Shown: positions 56,204 through 64,000 of the stretch, in pieces
Numbering within the stretch: position 1 is the first letter of the stretch
How the letters are laid out: each line of letters starts with the position of its first letter
From: Sandaracinaceae bacterium
GTDB taxonomy: Bacteria; Myxococcota_A; Polyangia; Polyangiales; Houyiibacteriaceae
Direction of reading: 5' to 3'
DNA: 64,000 nt
Assembly (NCBI GenBank): GCA_016706685.1
Contig: JADJJE010000017.1
Location: 62,001 to 126,000, forward strand
Program-made: the position numbers and the translations under genes
Notes under the pieces: model-generated
Seen by the model: only the letters and a program-made list of their open reading frames with translations
The model's database searches: none
What the model was told of the DNA's origin: nothing

Positions 56204-57828
56204 CGGGCCACGAGCGTGGCGTGCCGCGGCGGCAACCCGCGCGCCATGGTCAGCGCCACAGCGGTGCCTTCCGTGGCAGTGGTTTCGGTGAGCGTGAAGC
56301 GCCGCAGGCCCTCGCTCGCGTCGGGCACCAGCAAGAGGCCGCTGGCCGCGTCGAACGCCATGGTGCCCACCTGGTACTGGCCTTCGGCGGTGCCGAGCTG
56401 CGTCTGGACGCCCGTGGAGATCACCACGCGGTACACCGCGTCGTTGGTGGGCGCGATGAAGTCGCCGTACTCCGCCGCGACGAACTCGTCCGCCGAGATG
56501 GCCGTGATGCCGTTGACGGCCACCGCTGCGCTCATGTCCACGCTCGCCTCCCAGCGCGCCTCTTCCTCGAGGGCAGCGCCGTTCAGGTGCACCACGACCA
56601 CGCCGGCGGTGGCGCGCACCTCGGCCGCGTCGAACGTCCCGGAGTGACCGGTGCAGGCGACCAGCGCGCGCGTGTCGTCTTCGGGCACCGGCACGATGGT
56701 CCCGCAGTTGCGCAGGCCGACAAGCGTCACGCTCGTGAGCGACGCGTCCGCTGGGTCCACCAGCACGACCACGCCATCTGCCGAGGCGCTGAAGTCCGCG
56801 CTCAGCAGGCCCAAGCCCACGGCTACGTAGTCTCCGAGCCGCAGCATGCGCGAGGGGCGCGCGAGCACGTCCGTCTCACCGACGACCGTGCTGAAGCTGG
56901 ACAGGTCCACGCGCGCGCCGGTGCGCGCCATGGTGGTCGGATCGATCTCGATGAGGTCCGTGCCCGCCTCGCTCGCCTCCGCCGCGGCGTCGGGGTTCTG
57001 ACCGAAGCGGCTGATCCACGCGCGGTCGCTGCCGAGCGCCAGGTAGTCCTGCGGATTGCTGGAGAAGCCCGCGACGCCTGCGGTGCTGTGGGTGCGCAGC
57101 TGCCCCACCAGCTCGCCGCCGGGGATCGCCACGCGCGTGATGACGTCCACGCGGAAGCGGTCTAGGACCACGACGTGGCCGGCCTCGGGCGTGGTCGGCA
57201 GCGACACGTCACCACCGAGCGCGGCCACCAATCCGGCCAGGGCGTCGGCCGACGTGAACCACTCCGCGTCGAGCGCGTCGCCCTCGCCGTCCAGCATGGC
57301 GATGGCGGTGCTGCTGTAGTCGCTGCTGACCACGGCGAACGCTGGCGTCGCGCCAAGTGCAGGAAGGTCCGTGGCGAGCGCTCGCACCACCACGAACACG
57401 CCGCCGCTGCCGTGGCTGAAGCTCGCGACGCCATCCGTGAAGGTGGCGCCGGCCACGATGGCCCACGGCGCATCCGTGCCGCTGGCCGCGAACACGAAGA
57501 GGTCCTCGTCGCCCCCCGAATAGGGGAGCGTGATGGCCACGGGCATGGCGAACACGGTGGTGGTCGGAGCCAGCTCGAAGGGCTGCCCGGTGAACTCCTC
57601 GCCGGCGCCCAGCGCCGTGACGTCGGTCTGCGCGAGGCGCGTGAGCGTGAGCGTGGTGGACTCCGCAAGGGCCTCCGCGGGGACCACCACGGACGCATTG
57701 CCCAGCACCAGCGTGCCACCGGCGGCGTCCACCGCGAGTGTCCGTGTGGAAGCGCCGTCGTCCGCGCAGCCGAGCGCCATCAGCGCCGCGAGCGGAGCCA
57801 GCATCCAAATCATCTTCGAGCGAGTCAT
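56200..57828 (-). CDS. Beta-propeller-like lipoprotein, co-encoded with the B12-regulated TonB receptor
   Basis: The 542-residue lipoprotein has a signal peptide with a good lipobox (LMALGCADDG). The N-terminal domain resembles ZU5-type beta sandwiches (GGTLVLGNASVVVPAEALAESTTLTLTRL). From about residue 170 it consists of repeated beta-rich segments such as DGVVVLVDPADASLTSVTLVG, AGVVVVHLNGAALEEEARW, DAVYRVVISTGVQ and MAFDAASGLLLVPDASEGLRRFTL, suggestive of a beta-propeller. Bacteroides BtuG is also a propeller lipoprotein paired with a B12 TonB receptor; the likeness is in architecture and context, not shown by alignment. ATG 57828 overlaps the stop of the receiver gene and has AGGA 6 bases upstream. 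Confidence 0.85.
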   Translation of the reverse strand: MTRSKMIWMLAPLAALMALGCADDGASTRTLAVDAAGGTLVLGNASVVVPAEALAESTTLTLTRLAQTDVTALGAGEEFTGQPFELAPTTTVFAMPVAITLPYSGGDEDLFVFAASGTDAPWAIVAGATFTDGVASFSHGSGGVFVVVRALATDLPALGATPAFAVVSSDYSSTAIAMLDGEGDALDAEWFTSADALAGLVAALGGDVSLPTTPEAGHVVVLDRFRVDVITRVAIPGGELVGQLRTHSTAGVAGFSSNPQDYLALGSDRAWISRFGQNPDAAAEASEAGTDLIEIDPTTMARTGARVDLSSFSTVVGETDVLARPSRMLRLGDYVAVGLGLLSADFSASADGVVVLVDPADASLTSVTLVGLRNCGTIVPVPEDDTRALVACTGHSGTFDAAEVRATAGVVVVHLNGAALEEEARWEASVDMSAAVAVNGITAISADEFVAAEYGDFIAPTNDAVYRVVISTGVQTQLGTAEGQYQVGTMAFDAASGLLLVPDASEGLRRFTLTETTATEGTAVALTMARGLPPRHATLVAR

Positions 57829-59849
57829 TGCCATTCCTTTGAGTAGACCGCGCTCACCGCGACACGACGTCCGGGGAGCGCATAGCCGAGAACATCCGAG
57901 CCCGCGCGGTTGCGCAGGTCGCGGAGCGAGAGGGCGAGCTCGAGGCCGCGATAGGCGACACGCGCGCCCACCCCCAGCCACGCCCGCGCGGGGATCGCAA
58001 TCAGGTTTGCTCCGTCGGCGTACAGCCGGCCCTGATGGCGCACGTCGGCGTAGAGCGTGCCGACCACCCCCGAGCGAAGCTCGCCAGTGCCGAGCTGCAC
58101 GCGCAGGAAGCCCGTGGTGCGCGCGCGGTAGGGAAGCGCGTTCCCGAGCGCATCGCGTGAGTGCAAGAACGAGAACATGCCCGCCACCAGCAGGTGCTCG
58201 CTCAGCTGCAGCTCGCCGCTGGACTCGAGGCCGGCCACCCGCGCGGAGTCGATGTTCTCGAAGATGGTCTGCGACTGGCTCGTGCGCCGCGCGCGGATCA
58301 GGTCGTCGTCACGACGCACGTGCCCGCGGAGTTCGAAGCGCACGCAGAGGTCGTCGCTACCCGACTGCAGGAGCAGCCCGATGTCTCCGCCGAGGCCCGT
58401 CTCGGGGCGCAGCGCGTGGTTGGCGTGCACCATGCCACGATCGCCGAACAGCTCGAGCTGGCTGGGCAGCCGCGCCCCACGGAACGCCGACGCCGTGATC
58501 GACACCCCGCGCAAAGGGCTGAACGCTGCCCCCAAGCGAAAGGTCGGGAGCACGTCGCGCGCGGTGAACGTCTGGATGCGACCGAGGCGCAGCTCACGCG
58601 TATGCCCGAACGTGCCCAGCACCCGGACCGAAGGGCGCAGCGACCAGAGCCGCCCGTGCCGGCCTCCGTGCAGGTTGGCCTCGAGAGTCCCGGAGACCCC
58701 CTCACGCCGCGACGTGGGCTCCGCGAAGGCGTTGAGCCCGTCCTCGGGGTCGTAGCGGTAGCCAGACGCCTCCAGCACCAGTGTGGTGTCGAGCAGCGGG
58801 TGCGGCGACAGCTGGAGCGTCCCGCGCGTACGCCAGCTTCGCCCGTGGTCGTCGGTGTCCTGCGCGCCAACACCGAACTCCCCGAGCGTGTCGTCGAAGC
58901 GGTTGCGACGCCCGCTCATTAGCGCTTGGAGCGCCAGGCGCGCGTCGGCGCGGCCCGCGAACGAGCGTGAGAGCCCGAGCACGCCACGCACGTCGCTGCG
59001 CGTCTGCTCGGTCTGCAGCGATGGCGCGGAGAGCGGCCCGGGTACCCCCGCGTCGCGCGTGATGGTGAGCAGCACCGCGCGCAGCGTCCACTCGCCTTGG
59101 ACCGCTCGCAGATGCAGGAACGACGAGGTGTCCACCACCTCGGCGTTGCGCACGCGGCGACGCACATCGTCCGTGTAGTCGAAGCGCGTGTTGCCGTCGT
59201 CCAGGTACGGGTAGTCGGAGCGCGAGCCGCGCGCCCCCGCCACGGCGAAGACCTCCACGTTCCCGCGCCGCAGGCTGACTTCCAGCCCGCCGCCGCCCGT
59301 GCGATAGCTGCCGGCGTTCGCGCGCAGCACGAGCCGAGTCCCGAGCACCGTCGCGGGGACCAAGCGCACCACGCCCCCCATGGGTGCCACGTTGAGGCGT
59401 GCCGGTGCGCCACCGCGGTAGACCTCGATCGCGTGGAAAGCGTCCAGCGGGAGCAGCGAGAAGTCGAACGCGCCGTCGTCCACGTCGTGGATCGGGAGGT
59501 CGTCCAGCACCACCTCCGTCTGGCTCGCGTCACCGCCGCGCAGACCGAGGCCCGAGAAGGCGCCGAGGCCCCCGAGGCTCTGCAGCTGTGCGCCGGGCAG
59601 CTCCGGGAGCACGTCCACGATCGTCTCGCCGGCCGCGCTGCGCTCGCGTAGGTCCACGCGGGTCCCGGACGCCGTGGCGTCGAGGCCGTTGTCCGAGGGC
59701 AGCGCGCGCTCCACCTCGGCGACCGCACCGAAGCCCTCCTCGTCATCCCCCTCCGCCTGAGCCCGCACACGGCCAACCCCCGCGCCCACGAGCGCGCACG
59801 CCAGCACGAAGCTCGCGAGAATCTTGGGGGTGGAGAGGCGTCCTGGCAT
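57825..59849 (-). CDS. TonB-dependent outer-membrane receptor, probably for cobalamin
   Basis: The 674-residue protein has a signal peptide (ILASFVLACALVGAGVGRVRAQ), a plug domain (ETIVDVLPELPGAQLQSLGGLGAFSGLGLRGG, VVLDDLPIHDVDDGAFDF, IEVYRGGAPARLN, APMGGVVRLVPA) and a long beta-barrel with alternating hydrophobic residues, ending in an aromatic residue close to the end (VYSKEWQ). The plug matches the TonB-dependent receptor family. A cobalamin riboswitch in its leader makes a BtuB-like role in vitamin B12 (or cobinamide) uptake the most likely, although it may be specific for another corrinoid. It is coupled to the propeller-like lipoprotein downstream. A TonB box was not identified with certainty. 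Confidence 0.92.
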   Translation of the reverse strand: MPGRLSTPKILASFVLACALVGAGVGRVRAQAEGDDEEGFGAVAEVERALPSDNGLDATASGTRVDLRERSAAGETIVDVLPELPGAQLQSLGGLGAFSGLGLRGGDASQTEVVLDDLPIHDVDDGAFDFSLLPLDAFHAIEVYRGGAPARLNVAPMGGVVRLVPATVLGTRLVLRANAGSYRTGGGGLEVSLRRGNVEVFAVAGARGSRSDYPYLDDGNTRFDYTDDVRRRVRNAEVVDTSSFLHLRAVQGEWTLRAVLLTITRDAGVPGPLSAPSLQTEQTRSDVRGVLGLSRSFAGRADARLALQALMSGRRNRFDDTLGEFGVGAQDTDDHGRSWRTRGTLQLSPHPLLDTTLVLEASGYRYDPEDGLNAFAEPTSRREGVSGTLEANLHGGRHGRLWSLRPSVRVLGTFGHTRELRLGRIQTFTARDVLPTFRLGAAFSPLRGVSITASAFRGARLPSQLELFGDRGMVHANHALRPETGLGGDIGLLLQSGSDDLCVRFELRGHVRRDDDLIRARRTSQSQTIFENIDSARVAGLESSGELQLSEHLLVAGMFSFLHSRDALGNALPYRARTTGFLRVQLGTGELRSGVVGTLYADVRHQGRLYADGANLIAIPARAWLGVGARVAYRGLELALSLRDLRNRAGSDVLGYALPGRRVAVSAVYSKEWQ

Positions 59850-59944
59850 CGGGCGGGTTCCCGTGCGGACGACACAACCAAAGAAGGCAACGCGACCTGA
59901 CGCGTGGCCCTCGGAGCTGTGTCCCGCAGCAGAGGGTAGGCGTT

Positions 59945-60105
59945 CGAGCAGGTCTCCGGACTCGCGACCCTAGACCCCGTCGCCTTCCCAGACCGCCGCT
60001 CGCAGAGAGCGGCAGCGCCAGTGGCACCATGACGAGGTGTTCGATCGCATACCGTGGCGGGAACCGTGTCGGCATGGAACCGACTTCCCTCTTCGACCAC
60101 CGCAT
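59945..60105 (-). promoter_or_regulatory. Cobalamin (B12) riboswitch
   Basis: The minus strand carries the riboswitch signatures in order: GAGGGAAGTCGGTTCCATGC, then CCGACACGGTTCCCGCCACGG, a second GGTGCCACTGG element, and the 3' block CGAGTCCGGAGACCTGCTCG. These fit the class I/II B12-box consensus (GGGAA..GGT, CCCGCCACT, AGTCCGGAGACCTGC). It ends about 96 bases before the receiver start, so it may control translation or transcription through the leader. The remaining leader shows no obvious T-rich terminator. Confidence 0.93.
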
Positions 60106-60170
60106 GTCTCCGCAGTGGCCTCGCGCGACCTTCACCTCATGTGAGCAGCCGCGACCCAAGCGCTGCGCCG

Positions 60171-60199
60171 ACTCTGAGAGGAATCCGGCGAGCGGTCAA
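60171..60199 (-). promoter_or_regulatory. Putative promoter of the riboswitch transcript (TTGACC, 17 bases, CAGAGT)
   Basis: Minus strand: TTGACC at 60199-60194 and CAGAGT at 60176-60171 with a 17-base spacer, about 65 bases upstream of the riboswitch core. The -10 is weak. Confidence 0.4.
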
Positions 60200-60207
60200 G
60201 GGCCGAG

Positions 60208-61398
60208 TCAGAAGCGCGTGCCAGCGCGCACCGACAGCCCCAGCGAAACCGCCCCGCCATTGGCGCTCAGCACCGTGATCTCGGGCAGCTGCGCCTCGAG
60301 GTAGAGCGCCTTGGTGGCGTGATAGACCACCAAGGCGCCGGCGCGCACATAAAGCGAGGGCACACGGTTTCCCGTCAGACCCATGAACATGCCCAGGTCC
60401 ACGCCCGCGCCCAGGTGCACCGGCGCGCGGAACGGGCTGGCCAAGTAGGCCGCGCCACCGTGCAGCGCGAAGCCCCCCGCAGCACCGAAGAAGATGTCGA
60501 GCCCAGCGCGCAGCTCGAGCCCCGTGTCGCCGAGCGCGTAGCCGAAGATCACCTCGGCGGTGCCGAGCGTGCCTCCCGAGCCGTTCGACCCCGCGCGAAG
60601 CAGGGGGTGCACCCCGAGGCCCACCTCGAAGAGCATGTGATCTTCCGCGCCATACCGCTCGCGGTCGGCGAAGGCCGTGCGCTCCGCTTCGGCGCGCTCG
60701 GCTTCGGCGCGCGCCTCGGCGTCCAGCTGCTCGCGAGCTGCCTGCTCTTCTGCCTCGCGCGCAAGTCGCTCGGCCTCCTCCTGCGCGCGCTGCTCGGCAT
60801 CGCGGCCGGTCGTGTCGGCGCCTGCCAGGCGGCCCACGTCGTCGCCCAGGCCCTCGGGCCGCAGCAGCGCCTGCAGCAGCGCCATCAAGCGCTCGCGTTC
60901 GTGGGGGCGCAGCACCTCGGCGTCGATCTCTTCCACGCGCGTGTCGCGCGCATAGCCCACGCGCAGGGTCAGCCAATAGCCGTTGGCCGTGATGTCGTGC
61001 ACGACGGGCACGACCACCCACGCGGCGCGGTTGAGCTCGGCCACGGCACGGAAGTCATTCGCACCCTCGGGCACCTCGTGCTGGGTGGCGTCGATGGCGC
61101 CTGCCTCGGTCACCGCGTCATGCCCGAGCGCGCGCACCGCCTCGGACACCGCGTCCGTGAGTGCGTCGTGCTGGTCTTCATCCCCGGCGCCGGTGGCCGT
61201 GACCACCACGACGCGGTCGGCGTGGGCGACCCCCGGAGCGAACCCGAGCGCCAGCAGCATGAGCGCGAGCGCGGCGGCTCCGCGGCGACCCGACGCTGTG
61301 ACTTCCGAGAGGTGCGGAGACGCGGCGCGAGAACGCGCGTTCACGGGATTGTCGAGCTTCGGTCCGTTCCGCATGGTGCGCCGCAACATACGCAACAT
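60208..61398 (-). CDS. Hypothetical exported protein with coiled-coil middle and barrel-like C-terminus
   Basis: The 396-residue protein has a hydrophobic signal-like segment (GAAALALMLLALGFAPGVAHA), an alpha/beta N-terminal domain (DRVVVVTATGAGDEDQHDAL), a charged helical middle (AEEQAAREQLDAEARAEAERAEAERT), and a C-terminal 160 residues of alternating beta strands ending in Phe (GLSVRAGTRF), which looks like a small outer-membrane barrel. The family is not recognised. The start is ambiguous: ATG 61398, 61389 or 61374. It starts directly at the stop of the VOC gene and is probably co-transcribed with it; the B12-regulated unit begins downstream with its own leader. Confidence 0.78.
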   Translation of the reverse strand: MLRMLRRTMRNGPKLDNPVNARSRAASPHLSEVTASGRRGAAALALMLLALGFAPGVAHADRVVVVTATGAGDEDQHDALTDAVSEAVRALGHDAVTEAGAIDATQHEVPEGANDFRAVAELNRAAWVVVPVVHDITANGYWLTLRVGYARDTRVEEIDAEVLRPHERERLMALLQALLRPEGLGDDVGRLAGADTTGRDAEQRAQEEAERLAREAEEQAAREQLDAEARAEAERAEAERTAFADRERYGAEDHMLFEVGLGVHPLLRAGSNGSGGTLGTAEVIFGYALGDTGLELRAGLDIFFGAAGGFALHGGAAYLASPFRAPVHLGAGVDLGMFMGLTGNRVPSLYVRAGALVVYHATKALYLEAQLPEITVLSANGGAVSLGLSVRAGTRF

Positions 61399-61872
61399 CT
61401 ACGCCAATTTCGAGAACGCCTCCACCACCTCGGGCGGCGCCTGCACCAGCTCGATGAGCACGCCCTCCCCGCTCAGCGGCGTGGCCTCGTTGCCCTTCGG
61501 GTGGATGAAGCACACGTCGTAGCCCGCCGCGCCCTTGCGGATGCCACCCGGCGTGAAGCGCATTCCCTCCGCCGTCAGCCACTCCACCGCCACGTGGATG
61601 TCGTCCACCCAGAGGCCAATGTGGTTGAGCGCCGGCTGGTCCACGCGCGGCTTCTTCTCGGGGTCGATGGGCTGCATCAGGTCTACTTCCACCTTGAAGG
61701 GCCCGCTGCCCAGCACGGCGATGTCCTCGTCCACGTTCTCCTTCTCGCTCTGGAAGTTGCCGTGGAGCGTGAGACCCAGGGTGTCCACCCACAGCTTGCG
61801 CAGCGCGGACTTGTCGGGACCGCCCACGGCAATCTGCTGGATACCAAGGACCTTGAAGGGACGTGCGCTCAC
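61399..61872 (-). CDS. VOC-superfamily protein (glyoxalase / methylmalonyl-CoA epimerase-like)
   Basis: The 157-residue protein from a GTG start has the two beta-alpha-beta-beta-beta halves of the VOC fold: VLGIQQIAVGGPDKSALRKLWVDTLGLTLHG and LNHIGLWVDDIHVAVEWLTAEGMRF, with HPKGNEATPLSGEGVLIELVQAP near the end. The metal-ligand-like residues (Gln, His, Glu) are seen in QQIAV, NHIGLWV and IELVQ. This resembles lactoylglutathione lyases and methylmalonyl-CoA epimerases; the specific activity is not certain. Methylmalonyl-CoA metabolism would need B12, which would fit the adjacent riboswitch unit, but that is inference. GAGGAG upstream supports the start. Confidence 0.87.
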   Translation of the reverse strand: MSARPFKVLGIQQIAVGGPDKSALRKLWVDTLGLTLHGNFQSEKENVDEDIAVLGSGPFKVEVDLMQPIDPEKKPRVDQPALNHIGLWVDDIHVAVEWLTAEGMRFTPGGIRKGAAGYDVCFIHPKGNEATPLSGEGVLIELVQAPPEVVEAFSKLA

Positions 61873-61987
61873 CAGGGGGCTCCTCTACCCAACCGGGCTA
61901 CCGCGGTGTTCGCTCACCGGCTCGGGTGGTCGGGCGCCCGGACCATACACCGCGTTCGCGCGGGACGCATGCGCTGGCGAGGCGGCG

Positions 61988-62689
61988 TCAGGGCCGCTCC
62001 ATGCCGTGCTCCACCAGCCACGCCAGCGGGTCGATGGCGTTGTCGCGGTAGGGCCCTGGGAACGGCGCGCGGCCATCCCTTCCGCGCTGCCGCACCTCGA
62101 AGTGCAGGTGTGGGTACATGCCCCGGAACTTGCCGTTGTTCGAGTTGCCCACGCGGCCCAGCTTCTGGCCTGCCGCGAGCGCCTGTCCCACCTCCACCAG
62201 CACCTCGTCGAGGTGAGCGTAGAAGCTGAAGTCGTCGCTCTCGGGGTGGTAGACGACCACGGCGTTCCCATAGCCCAGGAACCCGTGCAGACGCTCGGCG
62301 TCCGACGCCACGTTCAGCACGATGCCGCGCCTCGCCGCGAGCACCGCCGCCCCGCGCTCGGCGTTGAAGTCGAGCCCCGCGTGGAACTGTCGTCGCCGTC
62401 TCAGGCGCGCCCGTCGGTAGCCGAAGCCGCTGGCCACGCGGCCGCCCTCTACGGGAGCCACCGCCGGCTCGAGCGCGGAGCCCGTCAGCACCAAGCGCGG
62501 CAGCGCCAGCTTCACGGGAAAGCGCGCGTGCACCGGGTCCAGCGGCTCGGGCAGCGAGGAGATGAGGTCGGGCGCTGCCCCCGCGGTGCTACCTACTGCG
62601 AGCGAAGCCGCGAGCGCCAACAAGAGCGCGCTGGGCATGCGTCGGGTGAGGCTGGCCCGGGGCCGGCGGCTGGGGGGGGAAGTCAGCAC
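61988..62689 (-). CDS. M23-family (LytM-type) peptidase
   Basis: The 233-residue protein starts with a basic n-region and a hydrophobic segment (SALLLALAASLAVGSTAGAA), so it is exported. The M23 zinc peptidase signatures are HAGLDFNAERG (HxxxD), FYAHLDEV and PHLHFEVRQ (HxH). These enzymes cut peptide cross-links in peptidoglycan, or act as catalytically inactive activators; here all ligands are present, so activity is expected. The 5' end is uncertain: GTG 62689 gives a basic n-region, ATG 62638 gives a shorter one. No partner gene is evident. Confidence 0.9.
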   Translation of the reverse strand: MLTSPPSRRPRASLTRRMPSALLLALAASLAVGSTAGAAPDLISSLPEPLDPVHARFPVKLALPRLVLTGSALEPAVAPVEGGRVASGFGYRRARLRRRRQFHAGLDFNAERGAAVLAARRGIVLNVASDAERLHGFLGYGNAVVVYHPESDDFSFYAHLDEVLVEVGQALAAGQKLGRVGNSNNGKFRGMYPHLHFEVRQRGRDGRAPFPGPYRDNAIDPLAWLVEHGMERP

Positions 62690-62741
62690 GGGCGGACAGG
62701 ATGACCACCAAATCTATCGGCGTAAACCCCCCGAGTGTCGA

Positions 62742-64000
62742 TCAGGGCGCCGGCGACCCTGCGGCGATGGTAGGGACCCCGTCCTCCACCCAGCTGGTGA
62801 AGAACTCCGTGATGAGCGCCTCGCCCGGCGGGTCCGTGGACACGAAGTGCCCGCCAGCGTACTGCACGAGGCCCACGGTGTGCATCGCACCGCTGCCATT
62901 GCCCATGACGGGAGCGGCCACGGAGGGCAGCCCATGCGCCTGGTGATCCGGGATGCGCGCGAGGTACGGCGACACCTGCGGGAACCCACCCGCCAGCCCC
63001 AACGCTTCGATGGTGAGCGGGGGGGTGAACGGGTCCGACACGCCCTCGGTCTGCAGAATGCTCTTGGGTGCGAAGCCTGGGCGCGGGGCGCGGTGAATCA
63101 GGTGGGCGTAGCTGGCTGTGTCGGCGACATCCACCCACGTGGTGAGCAACGCGAGAAGCGGGTGCTCGTAGACCATGTGCTCGCGCACGAGGGGGTCCAT
63201 GCCCACACCGGGTAGACCCAGCGCGAGGGTGAGGATGTCGGCGATGTTGATCGGCTCGGTCTTGTCGACCACCGCGATGACGAACACGGCGCCGGCGCCG
63301 CTCAGCACACCACCCTGCGCTTGGTCGTCGATGGCCAGGAAGAGGGGTCCGTTCACGCCACCCTGCGAGTGGCCGTAGAAGTAGATCTTGCTGGTGTCGA
63401 ACGTGACCGGCGCCGCGCGACCCGTGACCGTGATGGGCACCGCGAGCGCGTCGATCAAGCGGGCTTGCTGCACCACGTCGAGCGCCGACTGCCGCGCGTT
63501 GTCACGCAGCGAGAGCGGGTTGAGCACGTTGAACACGGGGATCGAAGGGTCTCCGCCGCCGGGCAGACGCTCACCGTGGTGAATCTGGTCGACGCCCATG
63601 ACGGCGATGCCCTGCTCGGCGAGCATGGCGCCCACGCCGTTGCGTGCGTAGCTGCGGTAGTCGCCGCCCGTGCCGTGCGCGTAGAGCACGATGGGGTAGC
63701 CCTCGGCCGGCATCGGCACCGTGGACGGTGGGATGGTCAGCGAGAAGCGCACGTCGAACTCGTCCTGCACCACGGGCACGCCGTTCTCGACGACGAAGTT
63801 TCCGCCGTCCTCGACGTAGTCGTAGGGCAGGTCCCCCTGCTGGAAGATGGGCGAGGGACCGTAGCGACCGAGCAGCTCCACGTGCGTGCTGGCGCTGGCG
63901 TTGGGCTGCCACTCGTCGGGGTCGGCCACCGGCAGCTCGTACTCGTCCATCATGAAGTCGCGGGCCGCGAGGAGCTCGTTGTAGGCCGCGCTGGTGGTGA
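62742..64000 (-). CDS. Alpha/beta-hydrolase (lipase/esterase-like), 5' partial
   Basis: The gene runs off the right edge; the last visible codons upstream read ...SAAYNELLAARDF before MMDEYELPVADPDEW. The visible 419 residues have an alpha/beta-hydrolase core: VLYAHGTGGDYRSYARNG (oxyanion region), GVDQIHHGERLPGG, nucleophile elbow YGHSQGGVNG (Ser nucleophile), and a late Asp and His (VSDPFTPP and AGGHFVSTD). Insertions between the elements suggest a lid. No signal peptide can be assessed. Likely an extracytoplasmic lipase or esterase; substrate unknown. Confidence 0.88.
   Translation of the reverse strand, partial: TTSAAYNELLAARDFMMDEYELPVADPDEWQPNASASTHVELLGRYGPSPIFQQGDLPYDYVEDGGNFVVENGVPVVQDEFDVRFSLTIPPSTVPMPAEGYPIVLYAHGTGGDYRSYARNGVGAMLAEQGIAVMGVDQIHHGERLPGGGDPSIPVFNVLNPLSLRDNARQSALDVVQQARLIDALAVPITVTGRAAPVTFDTSKIYFYGHSQGGVNGPLFLAIDDQAQGGVLSGAGAVFVIAVVDKTEPINIADILTLALGLPGVGMDPLVREHMVYEHPLLALLTTWVDVADTASYAHLIHRAPRPGFAPKSILQTEGVSDPFTPPLTIEALGLAGGFPQVSPYLARIPDHQAHGLPSVAAPVMGNGSGAMHTVGLVQYAGGHFVSTDPPGEALITEFFTSWVEDGVPTIAAGSPAP

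Overview
The window reads as chromosomal DNA of a high-GC, Gram-negative, aerobic bacterium, most likely a myxobacterium (Myxococcota, Polyangiales/Sandaracinaceae-like). This is inferred from GC-rich codon use, a TonB receptor and many lipoproteins, a Ser/Thr kinase with a PEGA-type tail, DUF2330, DUF4129 and MXAN_5187-like proteins, fused cbb3 oxidase subunits, and many two-component proteins. No phage, transposon, IS or CRISPR was seen. Genes are tightly packed, many with 1-4 base start/stop overlaps.

Layout. 1-7.4 kb: end of glmU and a membrane protein on +, then a minus-strand run of TPR/metallopeptidase lipoprotein, sensor kinase and RNase PH. 7.5-10.5 kb: a small membrane protein and polyphosphate kinase. 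10.5-16.3 kb: a MoxR ATPase operon (zinc ribbon, DUF4129, DUF4350, MoxR, DUF58) directly downstream of a complete rRNA operon. 16.3-22.1 kb: 16S, tRNA-Ile, tRNA-Ala, 23S and 5S on minus, with promoter, processing stems and terminator. 22.3-36.3 kb: housekeeping and mixed genes (dtd, coaE, SDR, tldE-tldD, TerB-like, DUF2330, esterase, fabH, lipid kinase, a Cache/HAMP-like protein, N-formylglutamate amidohydrolase). 36.4-42.6 kb: an SPFH/zinc-ribbon protein, a zinc-ribbon Ser/Thr kinase, a CAP lipoprotein and small proteins.

42.7-56.2 kb is the most coherent block. A canonical sigma-54 promoter precedes safE-ccoI-ccoS-ccoNO-ccoQ-ccoP-ccoG (cbb3 oxidase and its maturation factors), followed 13 bases later by an NtrC-type sigma-54 activator. 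Next come a hemerythrin-like protein with its own sigma-54-like promoter and an operon of protoglobin histidine kinase, receiver, and receiver-PAS-kinase. Together they look like an oxygen- or NO-responsive circuit controlling high-affinity respiration.

56.2-60.2 kb: a cobalamin riboswitch precedes a TonB-dependent receptor and an overlapping beta-propeller-like lipoprotein, probably a vitamin B12 uptake pair. 60.2-64 kb: a barrel-like protein, a VOC protein, an M23 peptidase and a partial alpha/beta hydrolase.

Across the window, ten gene starts have a TANNNT hexamer 5-9 bases upstream, often preceded by GG and without a good Shine-Dalgarno sequence. This suggests that leaderless or near-leaderless transcription is common in this organism.
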